This document shows, piece after piece, positions 9,590-21,600 of a DNA stretch of 64,000 bases. Below the pieces are notes generated by a model. That model made no database searches and was not told where the DNA came from. It saw nothing but the letters and a program-made list of their open reading frames with translations. The stretch comes from Marinitoga aeolica. Lineage in GTDB: Bacteria; Thermotogota; Thermotogae; Petrotogales; Petrotogaceae. The translations under genes were made by a program, and so were the position numbers. The stretch is taken from assembly GCF_029910535.1 (NCBI RefSeq), contig NZ_CP069362.1, positions 1,488,001-1,552,000 on the forward strand, written 5' to 3'. Positions within the stretch are counted from its first letter, which is position 1; every line of letters begins with the position of its first letter.

Positions 9590-12139
9590 TTGAAATACTT
9601 AAGAATTTTATTTTTATTGATTATAATCATATTTAGTAATATAATATATGGAATTGTAAAAATCGATAAAAATAAATTACATTCGTTATACGAATATGCA
9701 CAAAAATATTATGCAAAATATGAAACCAAGAATTTAGAGATTTATTTTGAAAAAAATTCTCCATTTAGAAAACATATTGTTATTTATGCAAAACTATTTC
9801 AGGATGAGGTGGATTATTTTATTAAAGCTTTTGAAGAAAAAGAAATCCCAGAAAAAATTATTATTGTCATCATTAATAGTGATTTAGACAAATTGGCATT
9901 TTCTAATGAGAATGCATCATTTACTACAGCAATAAAGGATAAAGATAAAATTAAAACCTTTATTTTTTCATCATGGTGGTCTATTCCACACGAAATAGTT
10001 CATGGTTTATGTGGTATATTATGGGGCAAAAGCGGAGTTCCCTTTGTAGATGAAGCTTTTGCAAGCTGGTTTAGATGGTATGATAATCCGTATATTATAA
10101 ATAGTTATAATAAAACAATAAAAAAAATAATAATAGATTCTGATGAATTTAAAGATTTGACATTTAATGAGAAGTTTAAAAGGATTTTCTTTAATTTTAG
10201 GAATGGTTATACTTTTGGTATTTCATTTTTTGATTTTATTAGAAAAAAATATGGTTATAGTGAACTAAAAAAATTATATCAGGGATCAGCAATTTTTTCA
10301 GAAAAAATGCTGGAGGAAAAATTAAAGGTATATGCTCAAAACTGGTTTAAATGGCTTGAAGAATCAGATTTTGAAGGTAATTATTACTATGTATTGATTT
10401 CTAAGTACTATAACCATAATTTAGTAAATAATCTGGAAAAAAATTTATATTCGATAAAAAATATTACAAATGATTTTTATTTTGACTCACAGCTTAATGC
10501 ATTAATTTTTAATTTTGATTATTCCACAAGAACTGGTTTCATATATTATTTAAATAATGAAAGCATAGAGGTTTATAATTCAATGCCTTTAGCTATTTCT
10601 AAAAATTATATAGTAAAATTTGAAGAGTATAATTCATTTTATATTTTAGATAAAAATAACACTAATAAAAAGATAAAATTAAATATAAATTATAAATATA
10701 TAATTCCATTTATATTTATATCAGAAAATGAAAAAAAATTAATAGTAGTAAACGGAGAAAAAGTAAATGAAATTAATGAATACAGTATTGATACCGGCAA
10801 GCACATAAAAACAATGAATTATAATAAATATATATCTACAATAAACGAAATAGATGGAAATATAATATATGGAACAACAGATGGAAATATAATAATGGAA
10901 AATAAAATTACAAAAATATCAAATGAGCCTATCAGAAAAATTGTTGAAACGGAAAAATACATAATAATACTTTCTGGAATGGATGAATTAAGTATATTGG
11001 AAAAAAATACTTTAAAAATTATAAAAAATATTAATAATAATGAATATATACATGATATATCAATAAACAAGAAAATACAGGCATTATATATATTATATGA
11101 AAAAGGAATAATTCAAAAAATAAATTTAAAAGATTTTAAAATAGAATATGAAAAGAATGCAGGATTTGATCCTTTAAAAAATAAGGTAATATTAACAGAT
11201 AAATACTTCATAAAAAGTGATGAAGATTATATAAACTTTTATCTTTTGGAAGAAGGAAAAAAAGAGAATGAAATAAAATATGAGCAAATAAAATTGAAAA
11301 AATATAAAGAATGTGAAGAAAATATAATGTATTATGAATATCAAAATGGATATGAAATAATAGAAAATGAATATGCAGAATTAACAATAAAAAAAGAAGA
11401 TCAAACAATTTTAAAAAAAGAATTAGAAGATTATTTATCAAAAGTAAAAATAGTAAAAGATAAGTTATTTATCTCATGTGAAAATGGAGTAATTGAAATC
11501 TATGATCTAAAAACTGGAGAATTATTATATAAAGATAAAAAAATACAAAAAATAGCTGATTTTGATGGAAAATATATATATTATGGGAATAAAAATAATG
11601 AAATAGTAAAATATGATTATAAAAATAAAAAAGAATTAAAAAAGTATAAAGGACATTATGGAATAATACAGGCAATAAATTTAACCAAAGATAACAAATA
11701 CATAATATCGTATAATGGGTTAAGTGGAAGTATAAACTCAAATCCTGGAAATAGAATATTGATACATACTTTAGGAAAAGAGGCATATATAAGATCAATA
11801 ACAATATTAAATCCTATCAAAAAAACAATCATTTTAAAAGATGGTTATCAACTATTAATTGAAGATACAAAATCAAATATATTTATATACAATATTTTAA
11901 ATGGTAAATTAGAAAATATAATAATGCATCCATTAAAAAATATAAAAGCATTAGATATAAATGAAAATAAATTGATAATAACAGATGGAGAAAAAATAAT
12001 GATATATAATATAACAACTGGTGAAATAGAAAAAGCATTAATTACAAAAGAATTTATAAACAACATGAAATATATAGAAGATAATAAAATAGCAATTATT
12101 GTAGATAATATAATTTACATTAATGAGGGAAATAAATGA
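9590..12139 (+). CDS. Exported gluzincin-type peptidase with C-terminal beta-propeller, copy 2
   Basis: An 849-residue paralogue of the gene at 6632. It begins at a TTG behind AAAAGGA, followed by a signal peptide (ILFLLIIIIFSNIIYG). HEIVH lies at residues 134-138, with the FVDEAFASWF glutamate 17 residues later. Residues 1-412 are homologous to copy 1 but strongly diverged, with a few different blocks; residues 413-849 are identical to copy 1. Codon use in the N-terminal half is less ATA-biased than in the shared half, so the gene looks like a mosaic. Its TGA overlaps the ATG of the ABC permease (ATGA), pointing to translational coupling to export. Confidence 0.75.
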   Translation: MKYLRILFLLIIIIFSNIIYGIVKIDKNKLHSLYEYAQKYYAKYETKNLEIYFEKNSPFRKHIVIYAKLFQDEVDYFIKAFEEKEIPEKIIIVIINSDLDKLAFSNENASFTTAIKDKDKIKTFIFSSWWSIPHEIVHGLCGILWGKSGVPFVDEAFASWFRWYDNPYIINSYNKTIKKIIIDSDEFKDLTFNEKFKRIFFNFRNGYTFGISFFDFIRKKYGYSELKKLYQGSAIFSEKMLEEKLKVYAQNWFKWLEESDFEGNYYYVLISKYYNHNLVNNLEKNLYSIKNITNDFYFDSQLNALIFNFDYSTRTGFIYYLNNESIEVYNSMPLAISKNYIVKFEEYNSFYILDKNNTNKKIKLNINYKYIIPFIFISENEKKLIVVNGEKVNEINEYSIDTGKHIKTMNYNKYISTINEIDGNIIYGTTDGNIIMENKITKISNEPIRKIVETEKYIIILSGMDELSILEKNTLKIIKNINNNEYIHDISINKKIQALYILYEKGIIQKINLKDFKIEYEKNAGFDPLKNKVILTDKYFIKSDEDYINFYLLEEGKKENEIKYEQIKLKKYKECEENIMYYEYQNGYEIIENEYAELTIKKEDQTILKKELEDYLSKVKIVKDKLFISCENGVIEIYDLKTGELLYKDKKIQKIADFDGKYIYYGNKNNEIVKYDYKNKKELKKYKGHYGIIQAINLTKDNKYIISYNGLSGSINSNPGNRILIHTLGKEAYIRSITILNPIKKTIILKDGYQLLIEDTKSNIFIYNILNGKLENIIMHPLKNIKALDINENKLIITDGEKIMIYNITTGEIEKALITKEFINNMKYIEDNKIAIIVDNIIYINEGNK
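10826..12139 (+). repeat. 1314-bp direct repeat, copy B
   Basis: Second copy of the propeller-encoding repeat (see 7838-9151). Identity ends exactly at the stop codon: afterwards copy A runs into scar 2 and copy B into the ABC permease gene. Confidence 0.92.
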
Positions 12140-12948
12140 AAAAAATAAAAAAATTTTTGTATTTTTTAGGTAGAGATATACTCATATGGAAAAGTTATAA
12201 AACACAAGCAGTACTGGGAATACTCAGTGGATTTTTAGGATTATTACAATTTGGATTCATGGGAAGGTTCATAGCTCAGGGTAATTACTTTCCAATGATT
12301 GAACAATATGGGGGAAATATTCTTGCATATTTCATATCTGGAAGCGTATTTATGAGTTATACTACTCTCTCTCTAACAACATTTAAAAGTGTAATAAGAC
12401 AGGAGCAGGTAATGGGAACAATAGAATACCTGCTTCTGTCTGAAACACCATTATGGGAAGTGTTTATATACACTATATTCTCAAAATTGATATTTACAAT
12501 ATTAAACACAGGAATTGTATTTGTATTTTTAATATATACATTTAATGTAGAAATAAAAATGAATATAATATCTTCAATAATATTATTAATAATAACAATG
12601 ATAAGTTTAAGTGGAATAGGATTATTAAGTGCAGGATTTATTGTAATAACAAAAAAAGGTGATCCTGTGAGCTGGGTATATTCATTCTTAACAGGAATGT
12701 TTTCTGGTATATATTATCCAGTAGAAATATTACCAAAATGGTTAAGAGGTATATCTTATATATTACCAACAACATATGCAATGGATGGATTGAGAAAAAC
12801 ATTAATAAATGGATATACTTTATACCAAATAAAAGAGGATATAATAATATTGATTATAATGACAATAATAATATTACCAATAGGAATGTACTGGTTTAAA
12901 AACAGTTTTGATAAAGCAAGAAAATATGGCACAATATCGCAATATTAG
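12136..12948 (+). CDS. ABC-2 type transporter permease
   Basis: A 270-residue membrane protein with about six hydrophobic segments and the layout of ABC-2 (drug/peptide exporter) permeases, including the MGTIEYLLLSETPLWEVF coupling-helix region and a YPVEILPKWLRGISYILP motif before the last helices. The ATG overlaps the stop of peptidase-propeller 2, and the ATPase gene follows after 11 bases. It probably exports the modified peptide; direct proof is lacking. In peptidase copy 1 the same ATGA is followed by ATA TAG, so only one permease start remains. Confidence 0.85.
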   Translation: MKKIKKFLYFLGRDILIWKSYKTQAVLGILSGFLGLLQFGFMGRFIAQGNYFPMIEQYGGNILAYFISGSVFMSYTTLSLTTFKSVIRQEQVMGTIEYLLLSETPLWEVFIYTIFSKLIFTILNTGIVFVFLIYTFNVEIKMNIISSIILLIITMISLSGIGLLSAGFIVITKKGDPVSWVYSFLTGMFSGIYYPVEILPKWLRGISYILPTTYAMDGLRKTLINGYTLYQIKEDIIILIIMTIIILPIGMYWFKNSFDKARKYGTISQY

Positions 12949-12959
12949 GATGTGAAAAA

Positions 12960-13682
12960 ATGGAAAAAATAATAGAAATAAAAAATCTGACAAAGATATA
13001 CAAAAATGGGATAAAAGCATTAAAAAACATAAATCTTACAATAAACAGAGGAGAAAAAGTAACAATATTCGGCTCAAATGGAGCAGGAAAAACAACATTA
13101 ATAAAAACAATAGGGATGTTTATAATACCAGATGACGGTGAAATAAAAATAAAAGAATATGACATAAAAAAAGAATCAAAACAAATAAAAAAATTAATAT
13201 CAATAGCAACATCAAATGAAAGGTCATTTTACTATAGATTGAATTTAGAAGAAAATTTAAATTTTTTTGGAATGTTAAATAATCTAACAGGAAAAGAATT
13301 AAAAAAGAAAGTAGAAAAGGGATTAAAAGAGATGGGGTTATATGAAAACAGAAAAATCAAATATATGGAAGCATCAACAGGAATGAAAAGAAGATTAAAT
13401 TTAGCAAGAGCATTAATAAAAGAAGCGGAAATATATTTATTAGATGAACCGACAAATGGAGTGGATATAGAAACAAAGATGAAAATATATGAAATAATGG
13501 AAGAATTATCCAAAAATGGAAAAACAATAATATTAGCAAGTCATGATGTAAGTGAAATAGAGAAAACCGATAGAATAGTGGTATTAAAAAAAGGAGAAAT
13601 AACAGCAGACATAAAAACAGAAGAATTACTGGAAAAAACAACGAGAAAAAATGAAGAACGGTTGTTGGAATTAATAAAATGA
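12960..13682 (+). CDS. ABC transporter ATP-binding protein
   Basis: A 240-residue ATPase with Walker A GSNGAGKTT near residue 38, a signature-like motif STGMKRRLNLARAL, Walker B EIYLLDEPTNGVD and the SHD switch histidine. It pairs with the permease just upstream and ends the accessory operon. The signature reads STGMKRR rather than LSGGQ, common in ABC-2 exporters. Very A-rich codon use resembles that of the peptidase-propeller genes. Confidence 0.9.
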   Translation: MEKIIEIKNLTKIYKNGIKALKNINLTINRGEKVTIFGSNGAGKTTLIKTIGMFIIPDDGEIKIKEYDIKKESKQIKKLISIATSNERSFYYRLNLEENLNFFGMLNNLTGKELKKKVEKGLKEMGLYENRKIKYMEASTGMKRRLNLARALIKEAEIYLLDEPTNGVDIETKMKIYEIMEELSKNGKTIILASHDVSEIEKTDRIVVLKKGEITADIKTEELLEKTTRKNEERLLELIK

Positions 13683-13791
13683 GACGAAAGATAACACATC
13701 ATCGGAATTTGACACTGTTTTTTTCAATAAAATTTGAAAAAGCAGAAATAATCTAAAAAATAGATATTGTTAATTTTTTATTAAATGCAAA

Positions 13792-13811
13792 AGTGTCATT
13801 ACACTCTTTTT
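13792..13811 (+). terminator. Weak terminator after the ABC genes
   Basis: Short stem AGTGT/ACACT with loop CATT, followed by CTTTTT; flanking A and T bases can extend the pairing with a bulge. It lies in the 162-base gap between the plus-strand ABC operon and the rpoC terminator; otherwise the gap holds nothing recognisable. Confidence 0.4.
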
Positions 13812-13844
13812 AAACCTTAAATTATAATTTATAAAATAAAACAA

Positions 13845-13866
13845 GGGACCTGTAAAGACAGGTCCC
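13845..13866 (-). terminator. Intrinsic terminator of the rpoBC operon
   Basis: An 8-bp stem, GGGACCTG/CAGGTCCC, with a 6-base loop. Read on the minus strand it is followed by TTGTTTTATTT. It lies 14 bases beyond the rpoC stop and may also stop the convergent plus-strand operon. Confidence 0.75.
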
Positions 13867-13879
13867 TTTGTATATTATA

Positions 13880-16800
13880 TTAAGATGCAGCACTTTCTTC
13901 TGATTGAGTTTCTTCTGTTGGGAATGTTGGTAATTCGAATACAGAAATTTCTGATTCTAAGAAAGCCTTTAATCCAGTACCAGCTGGAATTGGTTGTCCA
14001 ACAATTACATTTTCTTTTAGACCCATTAGATAATCTTCTCTTCCTTCTAAAGCAGCTTCTGTCAATACTTGAACTGTTTGTTGGAATGAGGCAGCGCCTA
14101 ACCAACCTTCTCTTTCCAGAGAGGATTTTGTAATTCTTAATAATTTTCTTTCAAATCTTGCAGGTTCTTTTGGGTTAATTAAATATGCTTTCTTTTCTCC
14201 AACTAACCTTATTTCTCCATCTTCTGTTTCTAATAATTGTGGTTCTGTTTTAAATACTTCAACTTCTTTTATACCGACTTCGATTATTTTGTTTAATAGT
14301 TCTTCTGTAACTTCATCTCCAACATCACCGATTATTTCATTTCCATCATCATTTTTTATAGAGATTTTTTCAGCCAATTTTTTACCAATAATGTCTTCTC
14401 TATTTTCTTCAATCTTTTTGTTTTCTTCATAAATCTTTTTATTCACCTTTTCTACAGCTTTAATGTTTACTAAGTCTTTAGGCATAAAGTCTGTATCTCC
14501 AGCATATGTTATTTCAACCTTATTGAACATTTGTTTAATGATAATTTCAAAATGTTTGTCGTGAATTTCAACACCTTGTTCTGCATAAATCTTTTTAATT
14601 TCTTTTAATAAGTAATCAAATGTAACTTCTGCACCTAATTCTTCTAATAACCTTCTTGGTTTTATATTACCAGAAGTTAACCTATAACCTGGTTCTACTT
14701 TGTCTCCTTCAGAAACTGTTGGTTTAACTTTTGGATCTGCTGTGTATGTGTATAATTCACCTTTTAAATCTTCAACAATAAATACAAGTCTTCCCTTTTC
14801 ATCTCTGTCGATCTTCCTAACTATACCTTTTACAGTTGAGAACTCTGCTTCAGGACCTTTTAAATTCTTTCTTGCTTCGAATAACTCTTCAGCTCTTGGA
14901 AGACCTTGTGTAATATCACCAGCTGTAGCAATACCACCAGTATGGAATGTTCTCATTGTTAACTGAGTACCTGGTTCTCCAATTGATTGTGCAGCTATAA
15001 TACCAACTGATTCACCAATATTTACTATCTTATGATTTGATAAGTCCATACCATAACATTTAGCACAAACACCATGCTCAGCTTCACAGGTTAATATAGA
15101 TCTTACATAAATTGAAGGTCTAACTTCGATTTCTGAAATATTATATCTTTCTAATTTTCTTGCTGTATCTTCATCAATTTTTTCTTGATAATTTGCCAAT
15201 GTAATTAGTTTTCCATTTTCATCTTCGACTTTTAGATTATCGCCTACAAATACAAAATTAACAGCTTTATATTCTTTGATATTAACGGTTTTTACATTGT
15301 GTTGCTTTAACGAAAGAATTACATCATTATCAATTTTTGTGCCTTTTGAGAATAACAATTCACCATCAACCAATACATCATTATTTAATATGTTATATAA
15401 GTATAGATTAATCTTATCAATTTCAATATTATCAATTGTTTTAACTACTGGAATTTTTGTTTTATAATTTGCTAAGAATTCAGCATCTTCTTCATCCAAC
15501 ATAACATCTTTGACATATTTTTTACCTGTTTCTGGATGTGATATTATTTCATCAGTTTGTGGGTCTAATACATCTTTAGCTAAAACCCTACCGAATAAAT
15601 AATCAGCAAGTTTTTCAATTCTTAATCCATCAGCTATTAATTCTCTTGCTTCAATACCTTTTTCTGTGCCACAATCTGGTTCAGTTACAGTAATTGATTG
15701 TGCAACATCAACTAATCTTCTTGTTAAATAACCAGCTGTAGATGTTCTTAGAGCTGTATCAGCAGAACCTTTCCTAGCTCCGTGTGTAGAAATAAAGAAT
15801 TCCAATTCTGATAAACCATTTCTGAAGTTAGATTTAATAGGTAATTCTATAACTTTACCTGATGGATCAGCCATAAGCCCCCTCATACCAGCAAGCTGTT
15901 TTAATTGGTCAATATTACCTCTGGCTCCAGAATCAACCATCATCCACACAGGATTAAAAGGATATTTTTTGAATTCTTTACTTGTTACTTCTGTAACTGC
16001 GGCAATTGTTTTTTCCCAAACTTTAACAACTTCTTTATATCTTTGCTCATCTGTTAGATAACCTTCTTCATAATATTTTTCAATTTCCATAACTGTTTCT
16101 TCTGATTTTTTGATAATTTCTAATCTTTCTTTTGATTCAACAATATCTCTTACAGAAATTGTTAATCCTGATACTGTTGCGTAATGGAAACCTAAGAATT
16201 TAATATCATCTAATAGGTCAGCTGTTCTGTCAATTCCATGATATTTAAATGTGTCAAATATAAGATTTTTAATTTCTTTCTTTTTATAGATTTTATTGAA
16301 ATCAGGTTTAAATCTTCCAATTGGTTCAGGAAGTATTTCTTTGAATATTAATCTTCCTACAGTGGTTTTAATAATCTCGCCATTATTATATAAACCAATA
16401 GGTTCATGTAGTACGAGAGTTGGTTTTGACCATTTTAATTTTCCATTTTCTACGACTACCTCATGATTTGTTATTTTTTCATATTCATGTACATAAAATG
16501 CCTGGAATTCATCTCCAAATATATATTTAATTTTGTTGTTATTTTCTATTAAATCATTTGGATTTTCAGGTAATTTTTTAGAATCAAAATATTTTTGATC
16601 AACAGTAGTTAAATAATAAGCACCTGCAATCATATCTTTACCAGGCATGGATATTGGTTTACCATTAGCTGGTGATATGATGTTATATCTTGATAGCATC
16701 AAGAATTTAGCTTCAGCTTGGGCTATATTTGATAATGGAACATGAACAGCCATCTGGTCTCCATCAAAATCAGCATTAAATGGAGGACCTACCAATGGAT

Positions 16801-18613
16801 GTAATTGAATAGAATTGCCTTCGATTAGTCTTGGAATAAATGCTTGAATAGAAATTCTATGTAATGTAGGAGCTCTGTTTAACATTACAGGATGCCCTTT
16901 AATTACTTCTTCAAGCATTTCCCATGCTTCTGGCATTTCTTTTTCTATAATAGTTTTCTTTAATTTTCTTGCATTTTTGCTTGATGCATTGGAATCTTTT
17001 AATAATTTATTTAATACAAATGGCTTGAATAATTCCATAGCCATTTTCTTTGGAAGACCACATTCATGTATTTTTAATTCAGGACCAACAACAATAACGG
17101 CCCTTCCTGAATAATCAACACGTTTTCCAAGAAGATTTCTTCTAAATCTTCCTTTTTTACCTTTGATTAAATCTGTTAATGACCTTAAAGGTCTTCCACT
17201 TCTATCGGTCATAGCTTTACCTACACGACCATTATATATTAAGGAGTCTACAGCTTGTTGTAGAATTCTTTTTTCATTTCTTATAATTATTTCAGGTGCT
17301 TCAATTTCAAATAACTTTTGAAGTCTATTATTCCTGTTTATAACTCTTCTATATAGATCATTTAAATCAGTAGCTGCAAACCTACCACCATCGATTTGAA
17401 TCAAAGGTCTTATGTCTGGTGGAACTACTGGTAATGCTTCTATTATCATCCATTCTGGTTTGTTACCGGATTTAAGAAAATCTTTTACTACTTTTAATCT
17501 TTTAATTAGTTTTAAAGCTTTTGCACTCTTTTTATCTAATTTTGCTAATTCAGCTTCTAATTGTATTTTTAATTCATGTAAATCAATATTTTTAAGTAAT
17601 TTTTTAATAGCTTCTCCACCATAATCAGCAGTTATTTTATCACCATAAAGTTCATAATATGCTTCATATTCTTCTTGTAATAACGTGCTTCCTATGCCCT
17701 TACCAATTTCCTTTTCAACTTCAGGATCTATAGCAGTTATAACTAATATAGGAGTATCTCTTTCAATATCCCTTTCGATTTCTATTGCGGAAGGATAGAA
17801 CTGTTCAAAAATTAAATATTCACTGGCTGTTAAAATTTCTTCTTCATATAAGAATGTATCAGCTAACTGAGTACCCTCTTCTATTTCATCACCATCTTCA
17901 ACGAATAATGTGGATCCTTCAAAGATAGGCCATTTTTCTTCTACACCATTTTCGTCTGTAATTTTTACCCATGTAATTTCATGTTTTGCTTGAGTCATTT
18001 CTGTTTCTATGCTTACAACACCACTTCTTTTAGCAATTGGTTTATTTTTTACATGTAAAACTTTTACTGCCTGTTCTACTTCGAAATTCATTTTTTCTTT
18101 AAAAATTTCATATTCGGTGTTATGGAGCATATCTCCATAATCAAACATATCAGAATCTTTTGGGTCTGTAATTAACCAAATTTTTTCAACTACCCTTTTT
18201 GATCCGTAATAAATAATATTTTCTAGTTCTTTTACTGGTATATTTAATAGTATAGATAAAATGGAAGGTGAAGATTTTAAGAACCAGATGTGTACAACGG
18301 GAGCGGCTAACTCTATATGTCCCATTTTTCTTCTTCTGGCTTCTTTAGATTCAACTTTAACTCCACATCTTTCACATACTGTACCTTCATACTTTTTACC
18401 TTTGTATCTGCCACAAGTACACTCATAATCTTTTACAGGACCAAAAATCTTTTCACAGAACAAACCATCTCTTTCTGGTTTAAAGGTTCTGTGATTAATA
18501 GTTTCAGGCTTTTTTACTTCTCCACTTGACCATTCTCTTATCCTTTCTGGAGAAGCGATTCCCACTTTGATTTTTGCGATTTTCCTTTTAAATGATGATG
18601 TCATTTTACCCAT
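13880..18613 (-). CDS. rpoC: RNA polymerase beta' subunit
   Basis: Subunit of RNA polymerase that carries the catalytic magnesium. The 1577-residue protein has the N-terminal zinc finger ([19 protein letters not shown], about residues 60-80), the active-site motif NADFDGDQ near residue 612, and the second zinc site ending in [11 protein letters not shown] near residue 1175, with a fourth Cys in [10 protein letters not shown]. It is longer than the E. coli protein, with lineage-specific inserted segments. The ATG follows GGAGGG, 23 bases after rpoB. Confidence 0.97.
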   Translation of the reverse strand: MGKMTSSFKRKIAKIKVGIASPERIREWSSGEVKKPETINHRTFKPERDGLFCEKIFGPVKDYECTCGRYKGKKYEGTVCERCGVKVESKEARRRKMGHIELAAPVVHIWFLKSSPSILSILLNIPVKELENIIYYGSKRVVEKIWLITDPKDSDMFDYGDMLHNTEYEIFKEKMNFEVEQAVKVLHVKNKPIAKRSGVVSIETEMTQAKHEITWVKITDENGVEEKWPIFEGSTLFVEDGDEIEEGTQLADTFLYEEEILTASEYLIFEQFYPSAIEIERDIERDTPILVITAIDPEVEKEIGKGIGSTLLQEEYEAYYELYGDKITADYGGEAIKKLLKNIDLHELKIQLEAELAKLDKKSAKALKLIKRLKVVKDFLKSGNKPEWMIIEALPVVPPDIRPLIQIDGGRFAATDLNDLYRRVINRNNRLQKLFEIEAPEIIIRNEKRILQQAVDSLIYNGRVGKAMTDRSGRPLRSLTDLIKGKKGRFRRNLLGKRVDYSGRAVIVVGPELKIHECGLPKKMAMELFKPFVLNKLLKDSNASSKNARKLKKTIIEKEMPEAWEMLEEVIKGHPVMLNRAPTLHRISIQAFIPRLIEGNSIQLHPLVGPPFNADFDGDQMAVHVPLSNIAQAEAKFLMLSRYNIISPANGKPISMPGKDMIAGAYYLTTVDQKYFDSKKLPENPNDLIENNNKIKYIFGDEFQAFYVHEYEKITNHEVVVENGKLKWSKPTLVLHEPIGLYNNGEIIKTTVGRLIFKEILPEPIGRFKPDFNKIYKKKEIKNLIFDTFKYHGIDRTADLLDDIKFLGFHYATVSGLTISVRDIVESKERLEIIKKSEETVMEIEKYYEEGYLTDEQRYKEVVKVWEKTIAAVTEVTSKEFKKYPFNPVWMMVDSGARGNIDQLKQLAGMRGLMADPSGKVIELPIKSNFRNGLSELEFFISTHGARKGSADTALRTSTAGYLTRRLVDVAQSITVTEPDCGTEKGIEARELIADGLRIEKLADYLFGRVLAKDVLDPQTDEIISHPETGKKYVKDVMLDEEDAEFLANYKTKIPVVKTIDNIEIDKINLYLYNILNNDVLVDGELLFSKGTKIDNDVILSLKQHNVKTVNIKEYKAVNFVFVGDNLKVEDENGKLITLANYQEKIDEDTARKLERYNISEIEVRPSIYVRSILTCEAEHGVCAKCYGMDLSNHKIVNIGESVGIIAAQSIGEPGTQLTMRTFHTGGIATAGDITQGLPRAEELFEARKNLKGPEAEFSTVKGIVRKIDRDEKGRLVFIVEDLKGELYTYTADPKVKPTVSEGDKVEPGYRLTSGNIKPRRLLEELGAEVTFDYLLKEIKKIYAEQGVEIHDKHFEIIIKQMFNKVEITYAGDTDFMPKDLVNIKAVEKVNKKIYEENKKIEENREDIIGKKLAEKISIKNDDGNEIIGDVGDEVTEELLNKIIEVGIKEVEVFKTEPQLLETEDGEIRLVGEKKAYLINPKEPARFERKLLRITKSSLEREGWLGAASFQQTVQVLTEAALEGREDYLMGLKENVIVGQPIPAGTGLKAFLESEISVFELPTFPTEETQSEESAAS

Positions 18614-18636
18614 GCTTTACCCTCCTTGAGGGGATT

Positions 18637-21600
18637 TTATAATTTATCTACATCTAATTCATTACCGTCTTCATCAAACAAACGAACATCTAACATTAAT
18701 CCCTGTAATTCTTTTACTAAAACCTTGAAACTTTCTGGGATACCAGGATCTGGCAAATTCTTTCCATTTAATATAGCTTTATAAACTTCATTTCTACCCT
18801 TAATATCATCTGATTTATATGTCAACATTTCTGTTAATGTATGTGCAGCACCATAAGCTTCTAATGCCCAAACTTCCATTTCACCAAATCTTTGACCACC
18901 AAAATGAGCTTTACCCCCAAGTGGCTGTTGGTGAATTAATGAATAAGGCCCAGTAGAACGTGCATGCATTTTATCTTTAGCAATATGAACTAATCTTAGC
19001 ATGTACATGTATCCAATAGCAATTGGATAATCAAAAGGTTCACCTGTTCTACCATCTCTTAATACAATTTTTCCGCTTTCTAATTCAGGTGAATCACCTA
19101 AGTCTAAACCATATTCTTTACGAACTTTATCTAATTCATCCATTCTATTATTTTTTCTGGCTTCATATAATGCTTTCATTATTTCTTTTTCTTTTGCACC
19201 ATCAAATATAGGAGTAGCAAAATGTTTTCCGGTTAATTTAGCTAACCAACCAAGATGCATTTCCAATACCTGTCCAAGGTTCATACGTGAAGGAACACCT
19301 AAAGGACTAAGTATCATTTCAATTGGCTTTCCATTTGGTAAGAAAGGCATATCTTCTTTTCTCAAAATATTTGAAACAACACCTTTATTACCATGCCTAC
19401 CAGCTAATTTATCTCCAACATTTAATGTTTTCTTTGAAGCAATATATACTTTAACATATTGATTTACACCAGTTTCAAGATCTGGAATATCTTTTCTTGT
19501 ATATACTTTTACATCAATAACTCTACCTTCAATACCATGAGGAACAGTTAATGAGGTATCTTTAACGTCTTTTCCTCTATCGCCAAAAACTGACCTAATT
19601 AATTTCTCTTCTGGCGATGTTTCAGATTCACCTCTTGGAGTTACTTTACCAACTAAAATATCTCCTGAAGTTACATAAGCACCAACTCTAACAATACCAT
19701 GTTCATCAAGGTTTCTTAATGATTCTTTTTTAACATTTGGAATATCTGCTGTTATTTCTTCAGGACCCAATTGAGTATCCATTGCTTTTGTTTCGTATAC
19801 TTCTATGTGTAATGAAGTAAATGTGTCCCTTTCAAGTAATTCCTCGTTAACAAGTATAGCATCTTCAAAGTTATAACCTTCCCATGGCATAAATGCAACA
19901 AGAACATTTTTACCTAATGCTAATTCTCCCATATCAATAGCAGGGCCATCAGCAATTGGAGCGTTCTTTTCAACAATTTCTCCCATATCAACAATAGGTC
20001 TTTGATTTATAGTTGTATCCTGGTTTGATCTAATAAATTTCCATAATGTATATTTATCTTGAACAGGATTTCCATAGTTATCTAATATTTCTTTTCCACT
20101 TTCATCTATTCTATTTATTATAATTGTTTTAGCGTCAACATAGGATACTTTACCTCTATGTTTAGCTTTAATAACGTATCCAGAATCTCTTGCTGCTAAC
20201 CACTCAACACCAGTTCCAACAAAAGGAGCTTCTGTAATCATTAAAGGAACAGCCTGTCTCTGCATATTTGAACCCATTAAGGCACGGTTAGCGTCATCAT
20301 GTTCAAGGAATGGAATTAATGAAGTAGAAACACTAACAATTTGTTTTGGTGTAACAGCAATAAATTCAACATCTTCTCTGTGAACATACGTAACTTTACC
20401 AGCATGCCTAATTTCAACGTATTCTGCTTTGATCATACCATTTTCATCTATTTCAACAGAAGCAGGAGCAATAATTTTTTCTTCTTCTTGATCAGCAGTT
20501 AGCCAATAGGCTCCCTTTTCATATAAAACTTTCCCATTTTTAACTCTATAATATGGTGTTTCTAAGAAACCAAATTCATCAACTCTGGCCAAGATGGCTA
20601 GAGAAGTAATCAATCCAATATTTGCACCTTCAGGTGTTTCAATTGGACACATTCTACCATAATGTGAATGGTGAACATCACGAACTTCAAATTTAGCATG
20701 CTCTCTTTTTAACCCACCAGGACCAATGGCAGATAATCTTCTTTTATGAGTCAATTCAGATAATGGATTAACTTGATCCATAAATTGTGATAATTGACTG
20801 GTTGCAAAGAATTGATTGATTGTTGTCATTATCGCTCTTGAATTAATTAGTGAATTTGGATTTAATTTTTGAATATTTGGTATGATACTCAACTTTTCAC
20901 TTAAAATAGGTAGCATTTTTGAGAAAGAGCGTTCGAATTCTATTTGCATCAATTCTCCAACGGATCTAACACGTTTGTTTCCTAAATGATCTCTTGTATC
21001 AAGTAATTCAGGATTTTCTTTCATTTCTAATAAATGTCTTGACGCTAAAATAAGGTCAAGTTTGGTCAATATTCTTTCTTCTTTGTGAGGATATTCTATA
21101 TCTTCACCTTTTTCAATGATTTTCCCTTCAACTTCAATTAAATATTTTTTATAAACATCTTCCATTCTATTAACTATTTTTTTTCTACCAATCATTGAGA
21201 AGTCGAAAGTATTTGGATTAAAATATAAATTATTAATGTAATCAGTTGCAATATTTACTCTAGGAATTTCACCAGGTCTTAACTTTTTAAATAATTCTTT
21301 ATAAGCTTCTTCAGGAGTTAATACAGAATCTTCTGATTCATAGCTTTTTTTAAACAGGTCTAAAGTATTTTGTGCGACAATATGTGCAACAGTTATTTCT
21401 GATACACCCAAATCCAATAATTCTTCAACGATTTTTTCTGTTAATCTAACTCCTCTATATGTTTTTGTATCTTTGTATAAATCTGAACTTTCTGGAACTG
21501 ATATATCTGAAAGTATTGTTATATTTTTTTCCAGATATTCAGTTAGGTCATAGTTTAAGTTGATTTTATGAGGGTATAAATCTAAAATAGCAAGGTCAGA

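Noticed and set aside
4743-13682. Lanthipeptide, lasso or sactipeptide class assignment
   Set aside because: No LanB/LanC/LanM, lasso cyclase or protease is present, and the bond type made by a radical SAM/SPASM enzyme cannot be deduced from sequence alone.
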